DNA from: Porticoccaceae bacterium
GTDB lineage: Bacteria; Pseudomonadota; Gammaproteobacteria; Pseudomonadales; Porticoccaceae
DNA: 11,606 bases
Assembly: GCA_023228865.1 (NCBI GenBank)
Contig: JALOAH010000108.1
Coordinates: forward strand, 1-11,606
Direction: 5' to 3'
The notes beneath the pieces were generated by a model. The model worked only from the letters and a program-made list of their open reading frames with translations, was not told where the DNA came from and searched no databases. The position numbers and the translations under genes were made by a program. Shown in pieces: positions 1 to 6,011 of this stretch (positions are counted from its first letter, which is position 1; every line of letters begins with the position of its first letter).

Positions 1-209
1 CGGGTGGTGTTAACGCCGCTTTTGGTTTCTTTTTCCAGTTTTTCGCCGCGGGCAACCAGTTCTTCAAAAAAATCCCGCGCCTGGTCGCTCATTTTTTCAT
101 AGCCTTGCTGAATGTTATCCAGCCCCTGGCCGTAGGCGCCGAGGCCAGCCAGCCAGATTTTGCGGGTCATTTCCTCAGTTTTTTGTGTTGTTTTTTTTAT
201 CTCAGTCAT
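1..209 (-). CDS. Phasin (polyhydroxyalkanoate granule-associated protein), 3' part cut by window edge
   Basis: The first 69 codons of a phasin, a small amphipathic protein that coats polyhydroxyalkanoate storage granules in the cytoplasm. The start is the ATG at 209-207, with AGAGG nine bases upstream. The visible protein has a polar Lys/Thr-rich start, then KIWLAGLGAYGQG at about residues 17-29, and a helical FFEELVARGEKLEKE stretch near residues 47-61. The KIWLAGLGAY block followed by F.ELV..GE is the hallmark of the PhaF/PhaI family (PF05597). The C-terminus lies outside the window, so it cannot be told whether this is a short PhaI-like phasin or a long PhaF-like one with a histone-like tail. 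It is divergent from a PhaD-like regulator gene, with likely operators in the spacer. The family call is firm and the subtype is open. Confidence 0.87.
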   Translation of the reverse strand, partial: MTEIKKTTQKTEEMTRKIWLAGLGAYGQGLDNIQQGYEKMSDQARDFFEELVARGEKLEKETKSGVNTT

Positions 210-237
210 GGGTGTCAGCCTCTGGATGCTCGGAAAA

Positions 238-288
238 GATTTATGTTCACACTCATACTAGTAAAAAAAATTAGAATGTTCATACTAA
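238..288. promoter_or_regulatory. Probable operator pair in the phasin/TetR divergent spacer
   Basis: The 18-mer TTAGAATGTTCATACTAA at 271-288 is an imperfect palindrome: 7 of its 9 base pairs are self-complementary. A related sequence at 238-255 shares 11 of 13 bases across its right part (ATGTTCACACTCA against ATGTTCATACTAA). The two copies are 33 bp apart, about three helical turns. An extra half-site, TCATACTA, lies at 253-260. TetR regulators usually bind such palindromes next to their own gene, so these are the natural sites for the adjacent regulator. That assignment is inference. The main palindrome covers a possible -10 box of the regulator gene (TAGAAT, 272-277, without a good -35), which would fit autoregulation. 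Confidence 0.55.
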
Positions 289-331
289 ATCGACAAATAG
301 TTTGATTGTGGCAGCCAATGACGGAGAGACA

Positions 332-988
332 GTGAAGCGCAAAGAAGTGATTCTCAGGGTCAGTCTGGCACTTTTTAATGAACAGGGTGAGTCCAATATC
401 ACCTCTGTGGACATTGCCAATGAAATGGAAATCAGCCCGGGAAATCTCTACTACCATTTCAAGGGAAAAGAGGAGATCATCGCCAGCCTTGTACAAAACT
501 TCGCCGCTGAGATAGGGACTGTTGTGGCGGCGAGTCAGCGTGTGGATAAGGCGCTATCGGCGCGGTGGCTGTTGATTTATCTGATCCTGGAAACCGTTTA
601 CCTTCACCGTTTCTTTTTTCGCAATATTCCCGACATTATTTACAACTATCCGGAATCGGGAAAAGCCCTGGTGAAAATTCTTAATCAGCTGGAAAACCTT
701 TTTTCCCATTCCCTCCTCAGCCTTGCCGACAGCGAGACCATCGCTATCTCGCCGGTGCAAAAAAACCTCGTCGCCAAGCTGGTAAAAAGCATTATGCTGG
801 TGATTGTTTACTGGGAAAGCTACCAGGTGTTGGCGCGGCAATCCCTGACCGAAACCCAGTTTGTTCAGGACGCCAGCCTACAAATCCTGTCGTTGATTTC
901 CCCTTATCTCAGGGATGAGCAGATTCGCGATATTCACCAGTGCCATCAGCAGTATCTGCGGGACAGGGTGGCTCGGGCTGTAATTTAG
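332..988 (+). CDS. phaD: TetR-family regulator, PhaD-like
   Basis: A 218-residue one-component transcription regulator. Residues about 5-52 form the TetR N-terminal helix-turn-helix domain; the recognition region contains DIANEMEISPGNLYYHFKGK (residues 27-46). ALFNEQGE followed by IANEMxISPGNLYYHF closely resembles Pseudomonas PhaD, which activates phasin genes in response to a fatty-acid-derived signal. The remaining about 160 residues are a helical ligand/dimer domain without a recognisable motif. I chose the GTG at 332 because GGAG lies five bases upstream and the protein then begins like PhaD. A TTG at 302 would add ten residues without a clear ribosome site. The gene is divergent from a phasin gene, so control of granule proteins is likely. 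The TetR assignment is very firm; the PhaD orthology is inferred. Confidence 0.82.
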   Translation: MKRKEVILRVSLALFNEQGESNITSVDIANEMEISPGNLYYHFKGKEEIIASLVQNFAAEIGTVVAASQRVDKALSARWLLIYLILETVYLHRFFFRNIPDIIYNYPESGKALVKILNQLENLFSHSLLSLADSETIAISPVQKNLVAKLVKSIMLVIVYWESYQVLARQSLTETQFVQDASLQILSLISPYLRDEQIRDIHQCHQQYLRDRVARAVI

Positions 989-997
989 GGATGGCAG

Positions 998-1017
998 ATT
1001 CCTGCTTTCGCAGGAAT
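998..1017. repeat. 20-bp hairpin repeat between convergent genes (ATTCC/GGAAT type)
   Basis: ATTCCTGC, loop TTTC, then GCAGGAAT: a perfect 8-bp stem with a 4-base loop. It starts ten bases after the TetR stop and ends 15 bases before the DUF502 stop. The form resembles the dispersed hairpin repeats of many proteobacteria, such as the Neisseria dRS3 element with its ATTCC and GGAAT ends. There is no T tract on either side, so it is not a textbook intrinsic terminator. It could still slow transcription from both sides or protect 3' ends. Membership of a dispersed family cannot be tested from one copy. Confidence 0.6.
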
Positions 1018-1032
1018 GCATTTGCAGCGTGG

Positions 1033-1620
1033 TTATGATTTGCTTCCCTGAACGCCGCCGGTGATGGCAATGCGCATGGCCTCTTCGACGCCAATGTCGA
1101 GAAGGGTCAGCCTGCTCCGTTGCACATAGAGGGTAAAACCGCCAATCTGGTAGCTCATGGGAATGTAAACGCCAACTCTGTCGCTGCTTTCGTCGGGAAA
1201 CAATCGTTTGCCGGAGCCCTCGCCGGTGATAAAGCCAATGACATGGAGATCGTTGCCCACATCCAGGCTCACCACGGTTTTCATTTGTTTTTTTTCGGCA
1301 AGGCTGAAAACCCGCATCATGTCCTGAATGGCGCCGTAGACAGACTTGACCAGAGGAATGCGAGCAAAAAGGCGGTCGCTGAGATGAAGGAGATAGCGAA
1401 CGCCGTAGGCATTGACGACAAGCCCAATCAAAAACAGAACCAGGATAGTGGCGATGATGCCCAGCCCTGGGAAATACAGGCTTTGTGGAATTAACCACAG
1501 CAGCAGGGATTTGCTGTAATTTTCAGCGTTGGCAAACAGCCAAAAAAGGAAATAGCCGGTGAGCCCCAGGGGCAGTACGGTGCCCAGTCCCTGCAACACC
1601 AGTTTGAGAATTTTATTCAT
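1033..1620 (-). CDS. DUF502 family inner-membrane protein
   Basis: A 195-residue membrane protein of the DUF502 family (PF04367), widespread in bacteria; plant relatives are the COV-like proteins. Its biochemical role is not known. Two hydrophobic helices are visible at about residues 8-29 and 50-70, followed by the family block RIPLVKSVYGAIQDM (87-101) and a beta-rich soluble C-terminal domain ending near MSYQIGGFTLYV (155-166). The start is the ATG at 1620, which places the first helix close to the N-terminus; reading upstream to 1704 would add a Cys/Pro-rich leader unlike the family. The ribosome site is weak. It is convergent with the TetR gene and divergent from the CigR-family gene. I see no operon partner. 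Confidence 0.85.
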   Translation of the reverse strand: MNKILKLVLQGLGTVLPLGLTGYFLFWLFANAENYSKSLLLWLIPQSLYFPGLGIIATILVLFLIGLVVNAYGVRYLLHLSDRLFARIPLVKSVYGAIQDMMRVFSLAEKKQMKTVVSLDVGNDLHVIGFITGEGSGKRLFPDESSDRVGVYIPMSYQIGGFTLYVQRSRLTLLDIGVEEAMRIAITGGVQGSKS

Positions 1621-1733
1621 AAGGCCGCTTCTGTTTTTGTTAAAAGGGTTAAAGGGTAAGCATAAACAAACTGGCACCCTGAATGAAGGCTTCTGCGGTT
1701 GCACTGCAGTTGCGGCGGGAAAGACACCGGCTT

Positions 1734-1762
1734 TTGAGCTATGATAAACCAGTCCTTATGAT
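1734..1762 (+). promoter_or_regulatory. Candidate sigma70 promoter for the CigR-family gene
   Basis: TTGAGC at 1734-1739 (four of six against TTGACA), a 17-base spacer, and TATGAT at 1757-1762 (five of six against TATAAT). Transcription would start near 1769, leaving a leader of about 24 bases before the ATG at 1793. A second TATGAT at 1740-1745 lacks a matching -35. No convincing promoter was found for the divergent DUF502 gene. Confidence 0.45.
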
Positions 1763-1792
1763 GCAAGTACTATCCAGCAGAGAGATAAAATC

Positions 1793-2245
1793 ATGAAACT
1801 AAAGTTATTTTTGGCAGGGCTTTCGGCCGCTGCACTTTTTCTCGCGGCCTCTGCGCTGGCCGGTTCTGAAAATCCGAAGGGCAAAGGCAAACCCGGCGCC
1901 GACAAGGCTCAGCATCAACACCAGCGTGACCATGGTTCCGATTCCCTGGTAGAGGACGTGGTTGTCGGCCTCGTGTATGCGGGAATCAGCCAAAGCGCGG
2001 CCAGGGAGCTCGCCCTCAGCCACAATGTCACCGGCTACAAGCCTCTTCCTCCGGGTATCCGCAAAAACCTTGCCAGGGGCAAGCCTCTGCCGCCGGGAAT
2101 TGCCAGGCAGTCTGTTCCCGGCTCTTTGCTGGCGGCGCTGCCCCACCACGAGGGCTACGAATGGCGACGTTCGGGAACCGATTTGATTCTGGTTTCCATC
2201 GCTTCTGCGGTGATTGCGGAAGTGTTGATCGATGTTTTTGAATAG
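1793..2245 (+). CDS. CigR/RcnB-like exported protein
   Basis: A 150-residue exported protein. Residues 1-23 form a signal peptide: basic MKLK, a long Ala/Leu core and an ALA cleavage site before GSEN. A charged Gly/Lys/His-rich linker follows (about 26-50). Residues 54-76 may form a helix. KPLPPGI occurs twice, at 83-89 and 97-103, and the C-terminus carries GYEWRRSGTDLILV (121-134) and a final hydrophobic stretch. PPGI repeats followed by GYEWRR.G.DLIL match the CigR anti-virulence regulator family, related to RcnB-type periplasmic proteins. CigR itself is known from Salmonella, but the role in free-living bacteria is unclear, so only the family name is offered. It appears monocistronic, with its own promoter and a GC-rich hairpin starting at the stop codon. 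Confidence 0.72.
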   Translation: MKLKLFLAGLSAAALFLAASALAGSENPKGKGKPGADKAQHQHQRDHGSDSLVEDVVVGLVYAGISQSAARELALSHNVTGYKPLPPGIRKNLARGKPLPPGIARQSVPGSLLAALPHHEGYEWRRSGTDLILVSIASAVIAEVLIDVFE

Positions 2246-2272
2246 GGGGCGGCTTTGTAGACAATGCCCCCT
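2244..2272 (+). terminator. GC-rich hairpin at the end of the CigR-family gene
   Basis: AGGGGGC (2244-2250) pairs fully with GCCCCCT (2266-2272). The 15-base loop can form a small inner stem, TTG with CAA. The hairpin begins inside the TAG stop codon. No T tract follows (GTAATTGA), so efficient factor-independent termination is uncertain. Confidence 0.35.
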
Positions 2273-2401
2273 GTAATTGACCCGTTGCGCCAGGGTGGTA
2301 TCCGTGTATGCAGCGCGGAAATTACCCGGCAAGTGGCCATAGACGCTTATATGGGCGTTCCTGTGCTCAACGACGAGGTTGCGCCATTGATCCTGAAATA
2401 A
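2264..2401 (+). CDS. Possible 45-residue small protein or gene remnant
   Basis: ATG at 2264 opens a frame of 45 codons ending in TAA at 2399-2401. The product starts MPPVIDPLRQGG and ends DEVAPLILK, with an EITRQVAIDAYMG middle that looks like ordinary soluble protein. I do not recognise it. Against it: the only purine-rich motif, AGGGGG at 2244-2249, lies 14 bases upstream and is buried in a hairpin, and there is no promoter of its own. It could be the start of a gene that has shifted frame, or simply chance. Low confidence. Confidence 0.2.
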   Translation: MPPVIDPLRQGGIRVCSAEITRQVAIDAYMGVPVLNDEVAPLILK

Positions 2402-2560
2402 AAGACAGCGGCATCGTCAAGTATCTGCCCCTGGTTGAGCTTTCCCCCCGGCTTTTGGGTACCTTGCTGGCCAAGGAGTTGAATGAACTGCGCTTGCGCC
2501 TGTCTGTTGTCCATTGTGGCGGTCGTTGTCTTGGCGGATGCAGTCAGTGTGCGGAACCAC

Positions 2561-2589
2561 TCGACGCAAGGCCGCTAAACCCCTATAGT
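2561..2589 (+). promoter_or_regulatory. Candidate sigma70 promoter for the ybiT operon
   Basis: TCGACG at 2561-2566 (four of six against TTGACA), a 17-base spacer, and TATAGT at 2584-2589 (five of six against TATAAT). Transcription would begin near 2596, giving an untranslated leader of about 70 bases before the TTG start at 2667. Confidence 0.45.
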
Positions 2590-2654
2590 GTCGCCCTCTT
2601 CGGGGCTGGTTTCGGTCGCCCTTGATTACCTTCTTACATTCATCATTAAGCCCC

Positions 2655-2669
2655 AGGAATAACCCCTTG
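2655..2669 (+). promoter_or_regulatory. Ribosome binding site fixing a TTG start for ybiT
   Basis: AGGA at 2655-2658 lies eight bases before the TTG at 2667-2669. From this TTG the protein begins [12 protein letters not shown], which lines up with the E. coli YbiT start MLVSSNVTMQFG without gaps. The other in-frame TTG, at 2622, would add 15 residues with no family counterpart. The next in-frame ATG (2691) would remove the first beta strand. Confidence 0.7.
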
Positions 2670-4280
2670 ATTTCGACTGCAAATATCACCATGCAATTTG
2701 GTGCTAAGCCTCTTTTTGAAAACATTTCCGTCAAATTTGGCGACGGCAATCGCTATGGCCTTATCGGTGCCAACGGTTGCGGCAAGTCCACCTTTATGAA
2801 AATTCTCGATGGCAGCCTCACCCCTTCGGCGGGCAGTGTGTCCATCACCCCCAATGAGCGGGTGGGCAAATTGCACCAGGATCAGTTTGCCTTTGAAAAA
2901 TTTACCGTGGTTGACACGGTGATCATGGGGCACAAGGAATTGTGGGAAGTGAAGCAGGAACGGGATCGCATCTACTCGCTGCCGGAAATGTCTGACGAAG
3001 ACGGCATGAAGGTTGCCGAGCTGGAGGTGCAGTTTGCCGAAATGGACGGCTACAGCGCGGAAAGTCGTGCCGGGGAAATTCTTCTCGGCGCCGGTATTGC
3101 CCAGGAACTTCATTTTGGCTCCATGAGTGAGGTCGCGCCGGGCTGGAAACTGCGGGTGCTTCTCGCCCAGGCGCTGTTTTCGGATCCGGACATTCTGCTC
3201 CTCGATGAGCCCACCAACAACCTGGATATCAACACCATTCGCTGGCTCGAAAACGTCCTCAACGAGCGCAAAAGCACCATGGTGATTATTTCCCACGACC
3301 GCCACTTCCTCAATGCGGTCTGCACCCATATGGCGGATATCGATTACGGCGAGCTGCGCATCTACCCTGGCAATTACGACGATTTTATGACCGCCAGCAC
3401 CATGGCCAGAGAGCGCCTGCAGTCAGAAAATGCGAAAAAATCCGCGCAAATCGCCGACCTCCAGCAATTTGTCAGCCGCTTTTCCGCCAACGCATCCAAA
3501 GCCCGCCAGGCAACATCGCGAGCCAAACAGATTGAAAAAATCAAGCTCGAAGACATCAAGGCCTCCAGCCGGGTTTCCCCCTACATTCGCTTTAAGCAGG
3601 AGAAAAAACTCCATCGCCAGGCGGTCACATTGGAAAATCTTGGCCACGGTTTTGATGGCGAAACCCTGTTCAGCAAAGGCAATCTCATTCTTGAAGCGGG
3701 CACCAGGCTGGCGATTATTGGCGAAAATGGCGCCGGCAAAAGTACTCTGCTGCGCTGTCTGGTCAACGAACTTGTACCCAATAGCGGCACCATCAAGTGG
3801 GCGGAAAGCGCAACCCTGGGTTACTGCCCCCAGGACAGCAGTGCGGATTTCGACTGCGATCTCAATCTGTTTGACTGGATGAGCCAATGGCAAACCCCCA
3901 AGCACGACGACCAGATTGTGCGCGCCACCCTGGGGCGACTGCTGTTTTCTTCCGAAGACTTCAAGAAAAAGGTGAAAGTCTGCTCTGGCGGCGAAAAAAA
4001 CCGCCTCCTGTTCGGCAAGCTGATGATGGCCGACGCCAATGTGCTGATTATGGATGAGCCCACCAACCACCTGGATATGGAGGCCATTGAAGCCCTCAAC
4101 CTCGCGTTGGAAAATTACGAAGGCACGCTGATTTTTGTCAGCCACGACCGGGAATTTGTTTCCTCCCTGGCCACCAGGGTTATAGAAATTCGCGGCCATC
4201 AGCTCGTTGACTTTCAGGGTACTTACGAGGAATATCTTGGCGCACAACAGTTTGAAAATGTTTCCAGGGCAGCCAAATGA
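2667..4280 (+). CDS. ybiT: ABC-F family ribosome-associated ATPase YbiT
   Basis: A 537-residue soluble ATPase with two ABC domains and no membrane segments; E. coli YbiT has 530. ABC-F proteins bind the ribosomal E site and act on stalled or non-productive translation. Domain 1 has Walker A GANGCGKS (34-41), the degenerate signature [12 protein letters not shown] (153-164, lacking LSGGQ, as is usual in YbiT) and Walker [14 protein letters not shown] (175-187). A charged helical linker of about residues 233-308 corresponds to the tRNA-contacting arm of the family. Domain 2 has Walker A GENGAGKS (352-359), signature CSGGEKNR (439-446) and Walker [13 protein letters not shown] (459-469... ending in LD). 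Both Walker B glutamates are present. It starts at TTG and its stop overlaps the ATG of the RRM gene, so the two are probably translated together. Very near-identical blocks to E. coli YbiT support orthology over EttA or Uup. Confidence 0.96.
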   Translation: MISTANITMQFGAKPLFENISVKFGDGNRYGLIGANGCGKSTFMKILDGSLTPSAGSVSITPNERVGKLHQDQFAFEKFTVVDTVIMGHKELWEVKQERDRIYSLPEMSDEDGMKVAELEVQFAEMDGYSAESRAGEILLGAGIAQELHFGSMSEVAPGWKLRVLLAQALFSDPDILLLDEPTNNLDINTIRWLENVLNERKSTMVIISHDRHFLNAVCTHMADIDYGELRIYPGNYDDFMTASTMARERLQSENAKKSAQIADLQQFVSRFSANASKARQATSRAKQIEKIKLEDIKASSRVSPYIRFKQEKKLHRQAVTLENLGHGFDGETLFSKGNLILEAGTRLAIIGENGAGKSTLLRCLVNELVPNSGTIKWAESATLGYCPQDSSADFDCDLNLFDWMSQWQTPKHDDQIVRATLGRLLFSSEDFKKKVKVCSGGEKNRLLFGKLMMADANVLIMDEPTNHLDMEAIEALNLALENYEGTLIFVSHDREFVSSLATRVIEIRGHQLVDFQGTYEEYLGAQQFENVSRAAK

Positions 4281-4570
4281 AACTTCTTGTCCGCAACCTT
4301 AGTCGCGCCACTTCCGAGGCAGAGCTGCGCGCCCTGTTTGAAGCTTACGGCGCTGTTCAGTCCTGCAAGCTGGTGATGGATGCAGAAAACGGCCTGTCCA
4401 AGGGTTTTGCCTTTGTGTCCATGCCCAAGCCTGGAGAGGCCAAGGCGGCGATGAAAAACCTCAATGGCCTGGAAGTGGCGGGCAACAAAATTCGCGTCAA
4501 AAAAGCCGAGGAAAAAGGCGCCGACAACAGCGGAGATAAGTCCCATGTGGCCGGAATCCAGGAAAATTAA
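4277..4570 (+). CDS. Single-RRM RNA-binding protein
   Basis: A 97-residue protein that is almost entirely one RNA recognition motif. RNP2 is LLVRNL (residues 3-8) and RNP1 is KGFAFVSM (42-49), with aromatic residues at the usual RNA-stacking positions in RNP1. The beta4 strand is KIRVKKAEE (71-79), and a short acidic-polar tail follows without a glycine-rich region. Small one-RRM proteins are known in bacteria such as cyanobacteria, Vibrio and Shewanella; some are cold-induced, but the targets are mostly unknown. Its ATG overlaps the ybiT stop as ATGA, with AGGG seven bases upstream inside ybiT, so translation is probably coupled. The next gene starts inside its end. RNA binding is firm from the motifs; partnership with YbiT on ribosomes is inference. 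Confidence 0.92.
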   Translation: MKLLVRNLSRATSEAELRALFEAYGAVQSCKLVMDAENGLSKGFAFVSMPKPGEAKAAMKNLNGLEVAGNKIRVKKAEEKGADNSGDKSHVAGIQEN

Positions 4571-4808
4571 CCAGAAGGCTGGTCAGGATCCCCTCCACGG
4601 TGTCACTCTGGAGATGGTTGTCACGCGCCTCCAGGAAAAATATGGCTGGCAGGAGCTGGGGCGCAGAATCAACATCAAATGTTTTACCAACGACCCCAGT
4701 ATCGCCTCCAGCCTTAAATTTCTTCGCCGCACACCCTGGGCGCGGCAGAAAGTGGAAGAACTCTACAAACGCACCAAATGGCCAGTTGACACCACAAACG
4801 ACGAATAA
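4545..4808 (+). CDS. VF530-family putative DNA-binding protein (DUF2132)
   Basis: An 87-residue basic protein. DPLHGVTLE (15-23), [15 protein letters not shown] (33-47) and [18 protein letters not shown] (50-67) are the signature blocks of the VF530 family (PF09905), named from a Vibrio fischeri protein of known structure and thought to bind DNA. No catalytic residues are evident. I chose the ATG at 4545 because GGAG at 4532-4535 lies nine bases upstream; the open frame continues further upstream but only in the shadow of the RRM gene. The gene overlaps the RRM gene by 26 bases in another reading frame. It is the last gene of the ybiT cluster, followed after 13 bases by a terminator-like hairpin. 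The function is unknown, and nucleic acid binding rests on the family name. Confidence 0.88.
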   Translation: MWPESRKINQKAGQDPLHGVTLEMVVTRLQEKYGWQELGRRINIKCFTNDPSIASSLKFLRRTPWARQKVEELYKRTKWPVDTTNDE

Positions 4809-4821
4809 CCCTTACCCCTCG

Positions 4822-4844
4822 GCGCTTGATAGCTCGGCGCTTTT
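4822..4844 (+). terminator. Probable terminator of the ybiT-RRM-VF530 operon
   Basis: GCGCT (4822-4826) pairs with GGCGC (4836-4840, one G-T wobble). After a bulged T, GA (4828-4829) pairs with TC (4834-4835) around a TAGC loop. TTTT follows at 4841-4844. It lies 13 bases after the VF530 stop, and its T tract runs into the yaeQ stop codon. The same bases form a 10-bp direct repeat, CTCGGCGCTT, at 4818-4827 and 4833-4842. Confidence 0.5.
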
Positions 4845-5382
4845 AACTTTCAGCTTTCAGCTGCACCCAGGGCACCTCTGCTTCCCCATCGACGGCAGCA
4901 ATGTAAGCCGTATTTCCAGAGAGCGTCACCGACATATCCATGGTGCGCTGCGCCAATGCTGCCAGTGATTGAATATTTTCCCAGGGAAACTGGGAGACAG
5001 AGACCTTCAGGGACTTGAATTTGTCGTGGTTCTGCGCCCACCAGCTATCGGATTTACTGTTAAAACTGTAAACACAGACTTTCCTGGCGATCCGCGACGC
5101 CTTCTTGATTCTCTCCGCCGCAGGCTCGCCAACATCAATCCACAGGTCGATGTGGTCGTCCATGGACTTTGCCCACACATCCGGTTCCTCCGCAGTGGAC
5201 AGTCCCTTGGTGAAAACAGGCTGTGCCTGGGCGTGAATACAGAACGCCAACACCCGCGCCATCATGCGTTCCAGGGTTTCAGAGGGGTGCAGGGCGATGG
5301 TGAGGTTGAGATTGTCATAATAATCCCTCTCCAGATCGGAAAGGGAAATCCGCATTTTGTAGATAGTGGGTTTCAGCGCCAC
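4843..5382 (-). CDS. yaeQ: YaeQ family protein
   Basis: A 179-residue soluble protein; E. coli YaeQ has 181. MALKPTIYKMRISLSDLERD at the start, LHPSETLERMMARVLAF (31-47), EEPDVW (65-70), IDLWIDVGEP (78-87) and RIKKAS (91-96) are the family blocks (PF07152). The known YaeQ fold resembles PD-(D/E)XK nucleases, and the conserved Asp/Glu/Lys residues in these blocks sit where that core would be, but no nuclease activity is established to my knowledge. Early reports linked YaeQ to RfaH-type transcription antitermination suppression, later questioned. The start is a GTG at 5382 with AGGA six bases upstream; it matches the family N-terminus. It is the last gene of the leftward tesB group, 37 bases after DUF1415, and convergent with the ybiT operon. 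Confidence 0.92.
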   Translation of the reverse strand: MALKPTIYKMRISLSDLERDYYDNLNLTIALHPSETLERMMARVLAFCIHAQAQPVFTKGLSTAEEPDVWAKSMDDHIDLWIDVGEPAAERIKKASRIARKVCVYSFNSKSDSWWAQNHDKFKSLKVSVSQFPWENIQSLAALAQRTMDMSVTLSGNTAYIAAVDGEAEVPWVQLKAES

Positions 5383-5417
5383 GGGAATCCTTTTTTTAAA
5401 TGGCTATTGTCAATAAA

Positions 5418-5444
5418 GGCTAGTTTTCAGAGTTGTTGCTAGCC
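5418..5444 (-). terminator. Weak hairpin between DUF1415 and yaeQ
   Basis: On the minus strand GGCTAG, a 15-base loop and CTAGCC are followed by TTTATT. The right arm contains the DUF1415 stop codon. The 6-bp stem with a long loop makes a weak terminator, perhaps a partial one that lowers yaeQ expression. Confidence 0.25.
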
Positions 5445-6007
5445 ATGCAGGAGCGCAGCAGAGCTTCCAGGCGGTTTCGCCCCAGCTCTCGCATCAGCGC
5501 CATATTGCGCTCAGGTATTAATTCGGCGTCTGCATAGTTGGCAATGGCGCGCTCAAGGCTTGCTTCCCGCAGCAAATGCAGCAGCGGGTAGGGCGCTCTG
5601 TTGGTGAAATTTTCTACATCGTTGGCATTGCTGCCGGCAAACACATACTGGGGATGAAAGCTGGCAATCTGAAAAATACCCCTGAGCTTGAGCTGATCAA
5701 GCAGTCGATCCGCCAGGTTGAGAAACTGGTTGTAGGCAGAAAAATCTACAAGCACCTGGGGATGAATCAGCACTGTGGTTTCAATGACGGGATTTTCTTC
5801 GAGCAATTTCAATTCATCTTCCAAGTCTGCCATCAACTGCCACTCGTCGCTGGCAGCTGATACGCTGAAACGAACCCGATCCTTGACCAGTTCGCGCTTG
5901 GCGAACGGGCACAGGTTTAAGCCCACCACCAGGGTTTCAAGCCATTGGCGCACCTGGGTGACAATGTCATCGTTGCGCAGAGTTTTCGCGGCGGATTCGA
6001 GCATCAT
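5420..6007 (-). CDS. DUF1415 family protein
   Basis: A 195-residue soluble protein of the DUF1415 family (PF07209), found mainly in proteobacteria and without a known function. Family blocks are WLETLVVGLNLCPFAKREL (22-40), with a Cys-Pro pair at 33-34, then FQIASFHPQYVFAG (112-125) and NRAPYPLLHLLREASLERA (136-154). The invariant Cys, His and Asn residues suggest a small-molecule or metal site, but this is inference. No signal peptide or membrane segment is visible. Tandem ATGs at 6007 and 6004 are both possible. There is no ribosome site, so translation probably depends on coupling to yfcG, which stops four bases upstream. Confidence 0.88.
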   Translation of the reverse strand: MMLESAAKTLRNDDIVTQVRQWLETLVVGLNLCPFAKRELVKDRVRFSVSAASDEWQLMADLEDELKLLEENPVIETTVLIHPQVLVDFSAYNQFLNLADRLLDQLKLRGIFQIASFHPQYVFAGSNANDVENFTNRAPYPLLHLLREASLERAIANYADAELIPERNMALMRELGRNRLEALLRSCMASNNSEN

Positions 6008-6011
6008 AAAA

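Larger units (their letters stand above)
2246..2666. other. 421-base stretch without a convincing gene
   Basis: Between the CigR-family gene and ybiT there is no gene I can support. It holds the hairpin at 2244-2272, a short open frame at 2264-2401 (45 codons) with protein-like composition but no good ribosome site, another open frame from 2308 to 2625 with no plausible start signal, and a promoter-like pair at 2561-2589 for ybiT. No tRNA or known regulatory RNA was recognised. It may be a decayed gene, a small-protein gene or an untranslated region. Confidence 0.5.

Noticed and set aside
268..296. Phasin promoter TTGTCG-N17-TAATTT on the minus strand
   Set aside because: The -10 matches only three of six bases. 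It is in the right place, overlapping the palindrome, but too weak to list.
1120..1494. 124-residue frame antisense to DUF502
   Set aside because: It is the complement of a conserved membrane protein, with no ribosome site.
1621..1700. Promoter for DUF502 (TATGCT with TTCATT on the minus strand)
   Set aside because: The -35 matches only three of six bases, so it was not annotated.
2593..2606. Small GCCC/GGGC hairpin before ybiT
   Set aside because: A 4-bp stem is too short to support a regulatory structure.
2308..2625. Open frame with a cysteine-rich stretch (CGGRCLGGCSQC)
   Set aside because: No ribosome site at its ATG, no family match recalled, and the ybiT promoter lies inside it. It is mentioned in the gap finding only.
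3423..4247. Long open frame antisense to ybiT (274 residues)
   Set aside because: Antisense open frame over a strongly conserved gene of GC-rich codon use; composition is not that of a known protein, and no start signal was seen.
5385..5413. Perfect TTGACA on the minus strand upstream of yaeQ
   Set aside because: With a 17-base spacer the -10 would be GGATTC, which is the yaeQ ribosome site. No -10 box fits.
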